A stretch of DNA of 64,000 nt, taken from G965222535 sp965222535 (lineage in GTDB: Bacteria; Pseudomonadota; Gammaproteobacteria; HK1). This document shows positions 17,869 through 26,490 of this stretch, piece after piece (the first letter of the stretch is position 1; every line of letters starts with the position of its first letter). The notes beneath the pieces were generated by a model. It had not been told where the DNA came from. It ran no database searches and saw nothing but the letters and a program-made list of their open reading frames with translations. The stretch lies in contig OZ244957.1 of assembly GCA_965222535.1 (NCBI GenBank), positions 992,001 through 1,056,000 on the forward strand. Direction: 5' to 3'. The position numbers and the translations under genes are program-made.

Positions 17869-18072
17869 TGGTTTCGTAATAAACTAGAGGAACAAGTATT
17901 TGGGGTACTGAAACTCCATTATGAGATGGCGAAGGCAAGATATATGGGGATGAAGCGGAACCAAGCGAGGTTGGGAATGATAAGCATCGCTTACAACCTC
18001 AAGCGGGCAACTAACCTTCAAAAAGAGTGTTGGGGAAGGACTTCGGGCAAGGCTTTGGGAATGGGACAATGA
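17869..18072 (+). pseudogene. transposase C-terminal remnant (IS5-like)
   Basis: The frame reads FGVLKLHYEMAKARYMGMKR, then NQARLGMISIAYNLKRA. This is the pattern of the extreme C-terminus of IS5-family DDE transposases (hyyglakarymGlxrnxaxxxlxxxAyNLkR). Only about 50 residues remain, with an in-frame stop just upstream, and no terminal inverted repeats could be seen. Its position beside the broken 5' end of the Sel1 gene suggests that an insertion and later deletion produced the damage. Confidence 0.65.
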
Positions 18073-18500
18073 CCCTTCCAGCAATAATGTTCATGGTGCA
18101 TGCTGACCGGTCTATGCCGGTCAGCGAACGACGCGCCGCAGGCACTCCTTATTCTCCTGAAAAACGTTCAGATTCCAGAGTGTTACCCGAAGCTATTCCA
18201 GAGTGTTGGGAATGCTTCGGGCAAGGCTCTGGGATATTTAATATTTTTAATCCTGAGATGCTAGGTGTTGCCTAGCATCTCAGGAGAATAAGGAGGGTAA
18301 AGACGTTTGTATTGGGGGAAGGGTGAAGGCGTGTTTAACGCACCTAAACGCTTTACTCCCTTCCCCCAAGCCCCTAACCCTAGGATCGTCTGCGCCCTCG
18401 CCTCGGCGCCGTGCAGGGCCGAGGGCTTCGATAAACGCTCTGAAAATGGGGCAATGACCTTTCCAGCAATCATTTCATGGTGCCGCGGGGGATCCTAATT
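18020..18500 (-). repeat. composite interspersed repeat, right copy of an inverted pair
   Basis: Contains core D (GACCCTTCCAGCAATAATG, CTGACCGG...CCGGTCAGCG, GGCACTCCTTATT), a perfect 15-bp palindrome at 18251-18285 flanked by TTTTTAATCC and GGAGAATAAGG, the block ACTCCCTTCCCCCAAGCCCC with GCCGTGCAGGGCCGAGGGC, and a second core-D end. Much of it is the reverse complement of 14.40-14.74 kb. It lies downstream of the MFS transporter gene. Confidence 0.8.
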
Positions 18501-18513
18501 AAAATAAAATACA

Positions 18514-19785
18514 TTACCGAATAGTCATTTTGGCGAGGTCGCGATCCTGCGTATCACGGATGTTTCGCATCGCCACCTGCTGCGCTACCGGGGAGGTACG
18601 CAGCACGACTTGCTGATAGACGCGCTGTTGCGTAAGCGGCACTGGATCGCGGCGCGCCATGCGGTAGATGGCATACAGTCCAAGCCCGGTGTGGACGCTG
18701 GCGATGACGCCAAACAAGCTGCTTGGCCCAAACAGCCCCATCACCTGAGAGGCCAGTAGCGGCCCCATGGAAAGACCAAAGCCGCCGACCAGCACTAGGG
18801 TGCCGCTGGCGGCGATAATCTGTTTCGGTGCCAGATGATCATTGGTATGGGCGATGCACAGCGCATAAAGCGGCAACGAGGTACCGCCAAGACACGCCGA
18901 GCAGACGATCAGCGCCACATACGATAGTTCCCCGAAGATAACGGCAGCACTCGCCGCCGCTCCTGCGGCAAGTGTTACGAACAGGATCACGCGCCGCCGT
19001 TCAAGCACATCCGAGAGACGTCCGATCGGCCATTGCAGCAGCAACCCGCCCAAAAACCATGAGGCCATTAACAGTGCTATTTGTGATTCTGAGAGCCCGA
19101 TTTCATCGCCGTAGATCGCTCCCATGCCAACCATCGTACTATGTGCAATACCGATAGCAAAGGCACCGATGACCCCTAACGGCGAAGCCTGGAACAACAT
19201 CTTGATACTGGCTGGATCGGGTGAGTTCAACTCTGGGGCGCGGCTGACGCTGAGGGTTATCGGGATCAACGCCGCCGATACCAGTACCGAAACCAAAATG
19301 AACAGCTCGACTCCACTCGGTGGCGCAAGATTAAGTAGAAATTGGCCGATACCGCTGCAACCGAGGACAATGATCATGTAGATCGATAGCAGCCGACCGC
19401 GCGTCTCGTTGGTGGCGGCCTGGTTCAGCCAGCTTTCGGCGACTACATACAGTCCGGCATAGGAAAAACCGCTGAACAAGCGAAACAGGATCCAGCTCCA
19501 CGGAGTCAGAAACACCGAATGGAGCAATACTGCGCACGACGCGAGAGACGCCAATGCGGCAAACACGCGCACATGGCCGACTTTATTAACGCGTTTTGGC
19601 ACCACGATCGAGCCGAATAGAAAACCGACAAAGTAGGTGGTCATCATCAGCCCGATCTGACTGATAGAAAACCCTTCCTGATTGGCCCGCAATCCGAGCA
19701 AGGTGCCTTGCAAGCCGTTACCCAGCATCATTAGCGCAATGCCAAACAGTAATGCCCAGCAACTTTTGATCACGACAAAGAACAC
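18514..19785 (-). CDS. MFS transporter (YcaD-like)
   Basis: 423 residues with twelve hydrophobic segments and the layout of the YcaD-type major facilitator family: LMMTTYFVGFLFGS in the second helix, then VNKVGHVRVF as the intracellular loop, RLFSGFSYAGLYVVAESWLN in helix 4-5, ETRGRLLSIYMI, and WPIGRLSDVLERRRVI at the half repeat. The substrate of this family is not established. The start appears to be a GTG at 19785. The last 50 residues are soluble and basic. A composite repeat lies downstream. 19786-20049 is non-coding as far as I can tell. Confidence 0.85.
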   Translation of the reverse strand: MFFVVIKSCWALLFGIALMMLGNGLQGTLLGLRANQEGFSISQIGLMMTTYFVGFLFGSIVVPKRVNKVGHVRVFAALASLASCAVLLHSVFLTPWSWILFRLFSGFSYAGLYVVAESWLNQAATNETRGRLLSIYMIIVLGCSGIGQFLLNLAPPSGVELFILVSVLVSAALIPITLSVSRAPELNSPDPASIKMLFQASPLGVIGAFAIGIAHSTMVGMGAIYGDEIGLSESQIALLMASWFLGGLLLQWPIGRLSDVLERRRVILFVTLAAGAAASAAVIFGELSYVALIVCSACLGGTSLPLYALCIAHTNDHLAPKQIIAASGTLVLVGGFGLSMGPLLASQVMGLFGPSSLFGVIASVHTGLGLYAIYRMARRDPVPLTQQRVYQQVVLRTSPVAQQVAMRNIRDTQDRDLAKMTIR

Positions 19786-20049
19786 GGCGGCACCTCAATC
19801 AGATGACGTATGTAGAGGAGAGGGGGAGGCGCAAGCAGGCCAGAAACGAGAGGCTGAGATTTGCAGGGATTAGTGCATAATTCTATGCTGCTGGCAAATG
19901 GTTATGCTAAGTCTCTATACCGCTGCTACTTCAAGATGGACGTTCTTAGATTTGGGGATTATCGCTGATACAGCTGGCTTTCGCCTTGTCAATTCCAGAG
20001 TACGAGTGTAACCAGTGGTTTGTTCGACTGCATGCATTTGTCAGGCGAT

Positions 20050-20763
20050 CTACAGCACGTTTTGCACAAATTCCCCATAGTGAATATCAGGAAGAATGTT
20101 GTATGGTGGGTAAAATTTCCCATGCCTAGAATACAACCCGTAAACAAAAATAAATGAGTTTATATAGATATTTGTCGGTGGTTCTATCCCCCAATTTATA
20201 GGAGAAAAATTCTCTATGCTGCGATAAACGCTATCAATCGACATGGGTTGATTTTTTGTATCCGTAGATACCCAAGGTGCATTTGAGTCAACAATTAACC
20301 ATCCATTTTTTGTCAATACTTCCGTTACTGCATGAGATGCAATGCTAGGAGTAATAAGCGATCTAATCGCGGAATCTGTTTCTTTCGTAGAGTAAATAGC
20401 AACGTGCCGGGTTTCAAAACCAGAATACCTTAGTATTTTCTCAATAACCCTGCTTCGGTCATAGCACAAGCCGGCTTTCGCTTCATATAGTTCTTTGGGT
20501 TCTCGTTTTTTACCAAATGGAAGACCAACGTTCATTGGTGCAATATTAAGAACGGATTGCTGAACTGAAATAATGAAATTTAATTGGTCTTTATATGTCG
20601 AATTCTTAGATAAATGCTCAACATTACTTAAATACTTTTGAATATATTGCTTGTCTTCTTCCGACAATGAATTATCTACTGCGGAATAGCTAAAAAATGC
20701 CGTCAACCCGATAAATAGTATTCCCGAGGTAAATAAAATAGATTGTTTCTTATTTATTTTCAT
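20050..20763 (-). CDS. transglutaminase-like cysteine protease fold protein, membrane anchored
   Basis: 237 residues from the ATG at 20763 (MKINKKQSILF). An uncleaved or signal-like hydrophobic segment (about 8-28) is followed by a transglutaminase-type domain with the triad C100 (AGLCYDRS), H144 (ASHAVTEV) and D159 (LIVDSNAPWV). Such domains in bacteria act as peptidases or amidases, often in cell-surface or polysaccharide contexts; the substrate here is unknown. The gene is clearly richer in A+T and in AAA/ATA/TTT codons than its neighbours, which suggests acquisition by transfer. It stands alone between the MFS gene and radA on the same strand. Confidence 0.72.
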   Translation of the reverse strand: MKINKKQSILFTSGILFIGLTAFFSYSAVDNSLSEEDKQYIQKYLSNVEHLSKNSTYKDQLNFIISVQQSVLNIAPMNVGLPFGKKREPKELYEAKAGLCYDRSRVIEKILRYSGFETRHVAIYSTKETDSAIRSLITPSIASHAVTEVLTKNGWLIVDSNAPWVSTDTKNQPMSIDSVYRSIENFSPINWGIEPPTNIYINSFIFVYGLYSRHGKFYPPYNILPDIHYGEFVQNVL

Positions 20764-20892
20764 ATTTGTTGCTATTTTTGATTGCCTGAATGAGAGTGAT
20801 GCCACCCCGATATAGCTGTTCAGTGCCCGATAATTGTAGAGAGCACGCCCGTCCCAACAGCGGCAACGTGTGCGTTGCTGCTAGGATCAAGA

Positions 20893-22284
20893 TTATAGCT
20901 CCAAAGCTGCCAGTGCTTCGGTTACTTTGCTGACAGCGATAATATCGATATCGGCGATCGGCGTACGCGGTTGGTTGGCAAGCGGCACGACAGCCACCGA
21001 CATGCCGTGTTTTGCCGCCTCGCGGATCCTTTCTTCACCGTAGGCAACCGGCCGCACTTCGCCGGCGAGTCCGATTTCGCCGAACACCACGGTACTGCGC
21101 GGCAACGCCGCATTATGCAGGCTTGAGCGCAGCGCCGCGATGACCGCGAGATCAGCCGCAGTCTCAGTGATGCGCACCCCACCTACCGCATTCAGGAATA
21201 CATCGTGACCATGGGTCGCCGAACCCGCGTGGCGGTGCAACACCGCCAGCAGCATCGCCAGACGTTGGGCATCCAGACCCACGGTTACGCGCCGCACGAA
21301 ATCCGCGCTGCCTTTGTCAAGCAACGCCTGGATCTCGATCAACAACAAGCGCGTCCCTTCACGGATCACCGTGACCGCGCTGCCCGGAGTCGGCACTGTG
21401 GCGTGCGATAAAAACAATGCTGATGGATTGCGTACCGCCTTCAGTCCAGTGGCAGACATCGCAAATATGCCGATTTCATTGGCCGCCCCGTAACGGTTTT
21501 TGATCGAGCGGATGACGCGGAATCGGCGATCGGCTTCGCTCTCAAAGTACAGCACTGTATCGACCATGTGCTCCAGCACCCGCGGGCCGGCCAAGGTACC
21601 GTCTTTGGTTACGTGGCCGACGATCAGCATCACCGTATTGCCGTGTTTGGCGTAGTACACCAAACTGGCGGCGCAATCGCGCACTTGGGAGACGCTGCCC
21701 GGGGCCGATTGGACACGTTCACTGAACAGTGTCTGGATCGAGTCAATGACGACGATAGCAGGCTGCTCATCGGCAAGCAACGGCAGGATCGTCTCTATTT
21801 GCGTCTCTCCCAGCCAGCGCAACCCTTGCGGTTGAATACCCAGCCTGTGGGCCCGCAACTGCACTTGCTGCAAGGATTCCTCGCCGGCGACATAGAGGCT
21901 GCGTAACCCGCTGTGATGGTACGCCGATGCCACCACTTGCAGCAACAACGTTGATTTTCCAATGCCTGGATCGCCACCGATAAGCACCGCCGTTCCAGGT
22001 ACCAGACCACCGCCTAAAACACGATCGAACTCGCCAAGTCCGGTCGCTTGGCGGATCGCTTGGCACGGCTGGGTAGAGTCAAAATCACAGACCATGGCGG
22101 GATCCGCCGGACGCATCTTACGTATCCCACCGACACCATTCGCTGCGCGCGTCGCAACCGCTGCCGTTAGGGTGTTCCAAGCACCGCAATCGACGCACTG
22201 ACCACTCCACTTGGTGGTTTCACAACCACAATCGGAGCATACAAATGCCTGTCGCGGCTGGGGCACCACGCGGTTCACAGCCAC
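20893..22284 (-). CDS. radA: DNA repair protein RadA (Sms)
   Basis: 463 residues: an N-terminal C4 zinc finger (CSDCG and CVDCGAW), a RecA-like core with Walker A GGDPGIGKST, the RadA-specific KNRYG motif (SIKNRYGAANEIG), and a C-terminal Lon-type domain (HDVFLNAVGGVRI, VVFGEIGLAGEVRPV). RadA is a DnaB-type branch-migration helicase acting in recombination intermediates. It follows dnaB after 36 bases on the same strand, which may reflect a dnaB-radA operon. The start is a GTG at 22284. Confidence 0.96.
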   Translation of the reverse strand: MAVNRVVPQPRQAFVCSDCGCETTKWSGQCVDCGAWNTLTAAVATRAANGVGGIRKMRPADPAMVCDFDSTQPCQAIRQATGLGEFDRVLGGGLVPGTAVLIGGDPGIGKSTLLLQVVASAYHHSGLRSLYVAGEESLQQVQLRAHRLGIQPQGLRWLGETQIETILPLLADEQPAIVVIDSIQTLFSERVQSAPGSVSQVRDCAASLVYYAKHGNTVMLIVGHVTKDGTLAGPRVLEHMVDTVLYFESEADRRFRVIRSIKNRYGAANEIGIFAMSATGLKAVRNPSALFLSHATVPTPGSAVTVIREGTRLLLIEIQALLDKGSADFVRRVTVGLDAQRLAMLLAVLHRHAGSATHGHDVFLNAVGGVRITETAADLAVIAALRSSLHNAALPRSTVVFGEIGLAGEVRPVAYGEERIREAAKHGMSVAVVPLANQPRTPIADIDIIAVSKVTEALAALEL

Positions 22285-22320
22285 AGGGAACGCTTTCCAG
22301 AGAACAAAATCACGGCTCTG

Positions 22321-23718
22321 TCAGCCGCTGAACTGGCTGTCCCAATCACTGGGAGCAAAGTTTTCAAAGCGCGTCAAATGGTTCAAGAAGGTCAGCTGAA
22401 TCGTGCCGATGGGGCCGTTGCGTTGCTTGCCGATGATGATTTCAGCCTTGCCTTTATTCGCGCTTTCTTCGTCATAGACCTCATCGCGGTAGATGAACAG
22501 GATCACATCCGCATCCTGCTCAATCGCGCCCGATTCCCGCAGGTCAGACATCTGCGGGCGCTTATCGCTCCTCTGCTCAAGCGCCCGATTAAGCTGCGAT
22601 AAAGCAATCACCGGTATGTTGATTTCTTTTGCCAGCACCTTCAGGTTGCGCGATATTTCACCGAGTTCGGTGGCGCGATTCTCACGTGTGCCGCTCACCT
22701 GCATCAACTGCATGTAATCGACCACGACAAGCCCAAGGTCATGCTCACGCTTTAACCGCCGGCAGCGCGAGCGGATATTGGCCGGCGTCAACGCCGGCGT
22801 ATCGTCAATAAAAATCTTTGTCTTGCTCAGCAACATAAGCTGCGATGTGATGCGCGGCCAATCCTGCTCACTGATATTCCCGGTGCGAACATTGTGCTGG
22901 TTTATCCGCCCCAACGAAGACAACATGCGCATGACCAACTGCGAGGCCGGCATTTCCATGCTGAACACCGCCACCGACAGCGCCGAGGCGATCGCCACGG
23001 ACTCAACGATATTCATCGCCAATGCCGTTTTGCCCATTGAGGGACGACCGGCGATCACGATCAAATCACCCTCCTGTAAGCCAGCGAGCTTGTGATCCAG
23101 ATCAGCGAACCCGGTCGGGATGCCAATGATAGGATTGCTGGTTTCGCTGAGACGTTCAATGCGCTCCATCACCCCCGGCAATACATCGCTGATGGGGATA
23201 AGCATCGATTCTTTGGGCGTGCGCTTATCCCCCAGCGCAAACACCAGCCGCTCAGCGTCCTCAACCAGCACTCCAGTATCGCGCCCCGCGGGATGACCGC
23301 CCAGCTCGGCGATGGTGTTGCCGGTGCGGATCAACCCGCGCAACACCGCCCGATCACGCACGATCTCAGCGTAAGTCCTGATGTTGGTGATGCTCGGGGT
23401 ATTCTCCGCCAGATCACCGAGGTAAGGCAGGCCGCCGACGGTTGCCAACTTGTCGTTGGCGCTCAAGGATTCGGACACCGAGACTAGGTCGGCAGCTTGG
23501 TTGGCTTCGATAAGCGTCAGGATCGCCTGGTAGATGAGGCGATGGGGGGGGTGATAAAAATCATCGGCGACAACAATCGATGCGATGTGATCGAAGGAGT
23601 CGTTATCGATCAGCAACGCGCCTAACAGCGCCTGCTCGGCCTGTAAAGCGTAGGGCAGTTCGCGTGCACCGATGACCGCTTCCACGGCCTTAGTGTTGGG
23701 GCCAGTGGATTGCTTCAT
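22321..23718 (-). CDS. dnaB: replicative DNA helicase DnaB
   Basis: 465 residues from the ATG at 23718; a GTG seven codons upstream is in frame. The N-terminal DnaB domain (LPYALQAEQALLGALL) is followed by the RecA-like motor with Walker A GRPSMGKTA, Walker B LGLVVVDYMQLM, and the ELGEISRNLKVLAKE and QLNRALEQRSDKRPQMSDLRESGAIEQDAD motifs typical of the family. The replicative hexameric helicase unwinds the fork 5' to 3'. No intein or insertion is seen. Confidence 0.97.
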   Translation of the reverse strand: MKQSTGPNTKAVEAVIGARELPYALQAEQALLGALLIDNDSFDHIASIVVADDFYHPPHRLIYQAILTLIEANQAADLVSVSESLSANDKLATVGGLPYLGDLAENTPSITNIRTYAEIVRDRAVLRGLIRTGNTIAELGGHPAGRDTGVLVEDAERLVFALGDKRTPKESMLIPISDVLPGVMERIERLSETSNPIIGIPTGFADLDHKLAGLQEGDLIVIAGRPSMGKTALAMNIVESVAIASALSVAVFSMEMPASQLVMRMLSSLGRINQHNVRTGNISEQDWPRITSQLMLLSKTKIFIDDTPALTPANIRSRCRRLKREHDLGLVVVDYMQLMQVSGTRENRATELGEISRNLKVLAKEINIPVIALSQLNRALEQRSDKRPQMSDLRESGAIEQDADVILFIYRDEVYDEESANKGKAEIIIGKQRNGPIGTIQLTFLNHLTRFENFAPSDWDSQFSG

Positions 23719-23774
23719 ATAGGTAAGGCTCTTTTCCACATATCCATTATTTCCAATAACTTGGATTCAAGTTG

Positions 23775-23990
23775 TGGGCCGCTTAAAAAAACCAGCTTCG
23801 CTAGTTTTTCGAGTGCCCTGTGAGGCTTGTCTATTGAGGGATAAGCCCCTGCCAACCATCATTTCGTGGTACCGTTGAGCGGATCGTGAGGTCAGCGAAC
23901 GGCACGCCGCCGCCACCCCTCATTAAAAATAAAACAATCCCTTCCCCCAACCCCCCTCCCGTTCAAGGTTTTTCGAGGTCCCCGTTGTAA
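23775..23990 (+). repeat. interspersed repeat, core-D copy with left hairpin
   Basis: AAAACCAGCTTCGCTAGTTT forms the left hairpin, then GGCTTGTCTATTGAGGGATA, core D (CCAACCATCATTTCGTGGTA, GAGCGGATCGTGAGGTCAGC, AACGGCACGCCGCC, TTAAAAATAAAACAATCCC) and the end GGTTTTTCGAGGTCCCC. It fills the gap between dnaB and prfB. Confidence 0.85.
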
Positions 23991-24040
23991 AGGCAACTCC
24001 TGAAGAGTTGCTCCGAAGGTACGGCTGGGCGGCGCTTTGC

Positions 24041-25142
24041 TTACGCCATCGCCTTCAAGCTGGCTTCGATGAAGGGGTCTAGGTCACCATCTAGCACCGC
24101 TTGGGTGTTGCCGATTTCGACTCCAGTGCGCAGGTCTTTAATGCGTGATTGATCGAGCACGTAGGAGCGTATCTGGCGTCCCCAACCAATGTCCGATTTG
24201 GTATCCTCCAGGTCCTGCTTATTGCGCCTGCGCACAGATTGTTCGTGTTCGTATAATTTGGCTTTGAGTTGCTTCATCGCGGTTGCTTTGTTTTTGTGCT
24301 GGGAGCGGTCATTTTGGCACTGTACGACAATGCCGGACGGATGATGGGTGATACGCACTGCCGATTCGGTGCGGTTGACATGCTGACCGCCGGCACCGCT
24401 GGCACGGTAAACGTCAATCCGCAAATCCGCAGCGGCGATCGCTACCTCGATATGCTCATCCACTTCTGGTGCCACATACACCGCAGCAAACGACGTATGA
24501 CGCCGATTGCCCGCGTCAAAAGGCGACTTGCGCACCAGCCGGTGCACGCCGGTTTCGGTGCGCAGCCAGCCATACGCATACGCGCCACTAAACCGGACGG
24601 TGGCGCTTTTAATGCCGGCTACCTCGCCTCCCGATAGCTCCAGCAATTCAGTGCCAAAGCCGCGCCGCTCGCCCCAGCGCAAATACATTCGCAACAGCAT
24701 CTCGGCCCAGTCCTGGGCCTCGGTGCCCCCTGAACCGGCTTGAATGTCGAGGAACGCATGGTTGCCATCCATGGTGTCGGTGAACATGCGGCTGAACTCA
24801 ATCCGCGACAACTGCACTTCCATGCGATCGAGCTCGGCGGACACCTCAGCGATGGTGTCGTGATCCTGCTCGGCAACGGCTAGGGAGAGCAATTCCAAAG
24901 CATCCGCAAGCCCCGTCTCAAGATGATCGAAAACATTGACTTGCGCTTCTAACGGCACGCGCTCTTTAGCTAACGCCTTTGAGCGAGCGACATCGCGCCA
25001 AACTTCGGGTAACTCTAACTCTCGCTGGATCTCTTCCAGCCGCTCCCGTTTGGCATCAAAGTCAAAGACACCCCCTGAGCGTATCGGCGCGTTGGCGCAT
25101 CGCTTCAATCCGTGCTTGTATCGGAGCCGTTTCGGTATTCAT
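24041..25142 (-). CDS. prfB: peptide chain release factor 2 (programmed +1 frameshift)
   Basis: The ATG at 25142 opens a 26-codon frame (MNTETAPIQARIEAMRQRAD) that ends in TGA at 25062-25064. A +1 shift at CTT-TGAC continues into the long frame (DFDAKRERLEE), for 366 residues in total. The body has the stop-codon recognition SPF motif (SPFDAGNRRHTS) and the peptidyl-hydrolysis GGQ motif (ASGAGGQHVNRTESAVR). RF2 releases peptides at UGA and UAA, and the frameshift autoregulates it because low RF2 favours the shift. lysS, the common downstream partner, is absent; a repeat follows. Confidence 0.97.
25061..25076 (-). promoter_or_regulatory. prfB: prfB programmed +1 frameshift site
   Basis: Minus strand reads AGGGGG-TGT-CTT-TGA-C. 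The AGGGGG Shine-Dalgarno-like element sits three bases before the CTT slippery codon, and the TGA is recognised by RF2 itself. Spacing and sequence match the E. coli site, except that TAT is replaced by TGT. Confidence 0.96.
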
Positions 25143-25341
25143 GGGTCTATAGCCTTTATGTGAATTGATGATTTTAGGGTATCCGCAGACAGCCGTGTTT
25201 GAGTGCCCTGCTGAACCGCGCTTTATGAGATAAGCAACTGGCTGCTCACGTCGCCCAAGCGCGGCACCTTTTGCTGCTGCCTAGGATCTTGAACGGATAT
25301 AAAAGCGGCAGCGCGGGCAAAGCCACGGCCTTGGCTTATGC

Positions 25342-26403
25342 TCAGGCCGGCGCAGAAAAATGCGCTGCAACTGCTACACGCGACAGCCCGCTTTGCGTCA
25401 ATGCTGCGCCGGGTGCCTCCAGCGTATCCAGCGACCAGCGTGGGTAGGTAGCAAATTCAAGCCCGCCACACTCGCCTGCAAACAAGCGCAACCACCCGCT
25501 GTACGCGATCATTGCACCGTTGTCAGTGCACAGTTCGAGCGGTGGAAAGTACACCTGCGCGTCCAGTCCGGTCAAGCGCTGACGCAAGCGTTGGTTGCAG
25601 CCAACGCCGCCGGACACCACCAGCCGACCAAAGCCGGTCAGCGCTAGTGCGCGGCGGCATTTTATCATCAGCGTATCGACCACCGCCTCCTCAAAAGCAG
25701 CGGCAATGTCCGCTCGCGGCAGCGACCCTTGGGCGCTGTTGATGATCTTGGCAGTATGCGTCTTCAGACCGCTGAAACTGAAATCAAGCCCCGCCCGGTG
25801 TGTCATCGGACGCGGAAAATGGAAGCGCTTGTGATCGCCGTCTGTGGCCAGTCGCGCCAGTGCAGCACCTCCTGGATAGGGTAATCCCAACAACGTCGCG
25901 ACTTTGTCAAACGCTTCGCCGACGGCGTCGTCGACCGACTGCCCAAGGATTCTGTATTGACCAACGCCGCCAACCTGCACCAGCAGAGTATGGCCGCCAG
26001 ACACCAACAGCGCAAGAAACGGAAACGCGGGCGCGGGCGGGTGCAGCATCGGCGTTAATAGATGCCCCTCCAAGTGGTGAATGCCGATCGCCGGTATGCT
26101 ACGCGCAAAAGCGAAGCTGCGAGCGAAGCCGGCACCGACCAGCAGCGCGCCGATCAACCCAGGCCCCGCAGTGTAAGCGATCCCGTCAATCGCATCGCTG
26201 CCACTGTCGGCGAGCACCGTGCGCACCAACTGTGGCAGTTTGCGCACATGATCACGCGACGCCAGTTCTGGCACCACGCCGCCAAAGGCCGCATGAAGCG
26301 CGGCTTGGCTATACACCTGGTGGGCGATCAGTTGGCCCGCACCGCCATCATAGACAGCCACTCCAGTCTCGTCGCAGGAGGTTTCGATCCCCAATACGCG
26401 CAT
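25342..26403 (-). CDS. tsaD: tRNA N6-adenosine threonylcarbamoyltransferase
   Basis: 353 residues starting MRVLGIETSCDETGVAVYDG, the canonical TsaD start; the codon before it is a TTG. The metal-binding HHLEGH motif, the ASKH-family loops (VSGGHTLL, GEAFDKVA, FSFSGLKT) and SGGVGCNQRLR are present. TsaD transfers the threonylcarbamoyl group to A37 of ANN-decoding tRNAs. The product is the substrate for MtaB, encoded at the left window edge, although the genes are 25 kb apart. It is the only Kae1/Tsa gene here; tsaB, tsaC and tsaE are not in the window. Confidence 0.97.
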   Translation of the reverse strand: MRVLGIETSCDETGVAVYDGGAGQLIAHQVYSQAALHAAFGGVVPELASRDHVRKLPQLVRTVLADSGSDAIDGIAYTAGPGLIGALLVGAGFARSFAFARSIPAIGIHHLEGHLLTPMLHPPAPAFPFLALLVSGGHTLLVQVGGVGQYRILGQSVDDAVGEAFDKVATLLGLPYPGGAALARLATDGDHKRFHFPRPMTHRAGLDFSFSGLKTHTAKIINSAQGSLPRADIAAAFEEAVVDTLMIKCRRALALTGFGRLVVSGGVGCNQRLRQRLTGLDAQVYFPPLELCTDNGAMIAYSGWLRLFAGECGGLEFATYPRWSLDTLEAPGAALTQSGLSRVAVAAHFSAPA

Positions 26404-26490
26404 CAAATAGGGCCTCTATCAGGCAGCGACCGTGGTCAAGCGGAGGTCAAGCGTAGGTCAAGAGCAGCGCGTGCAGCTGCATTAACCCGC

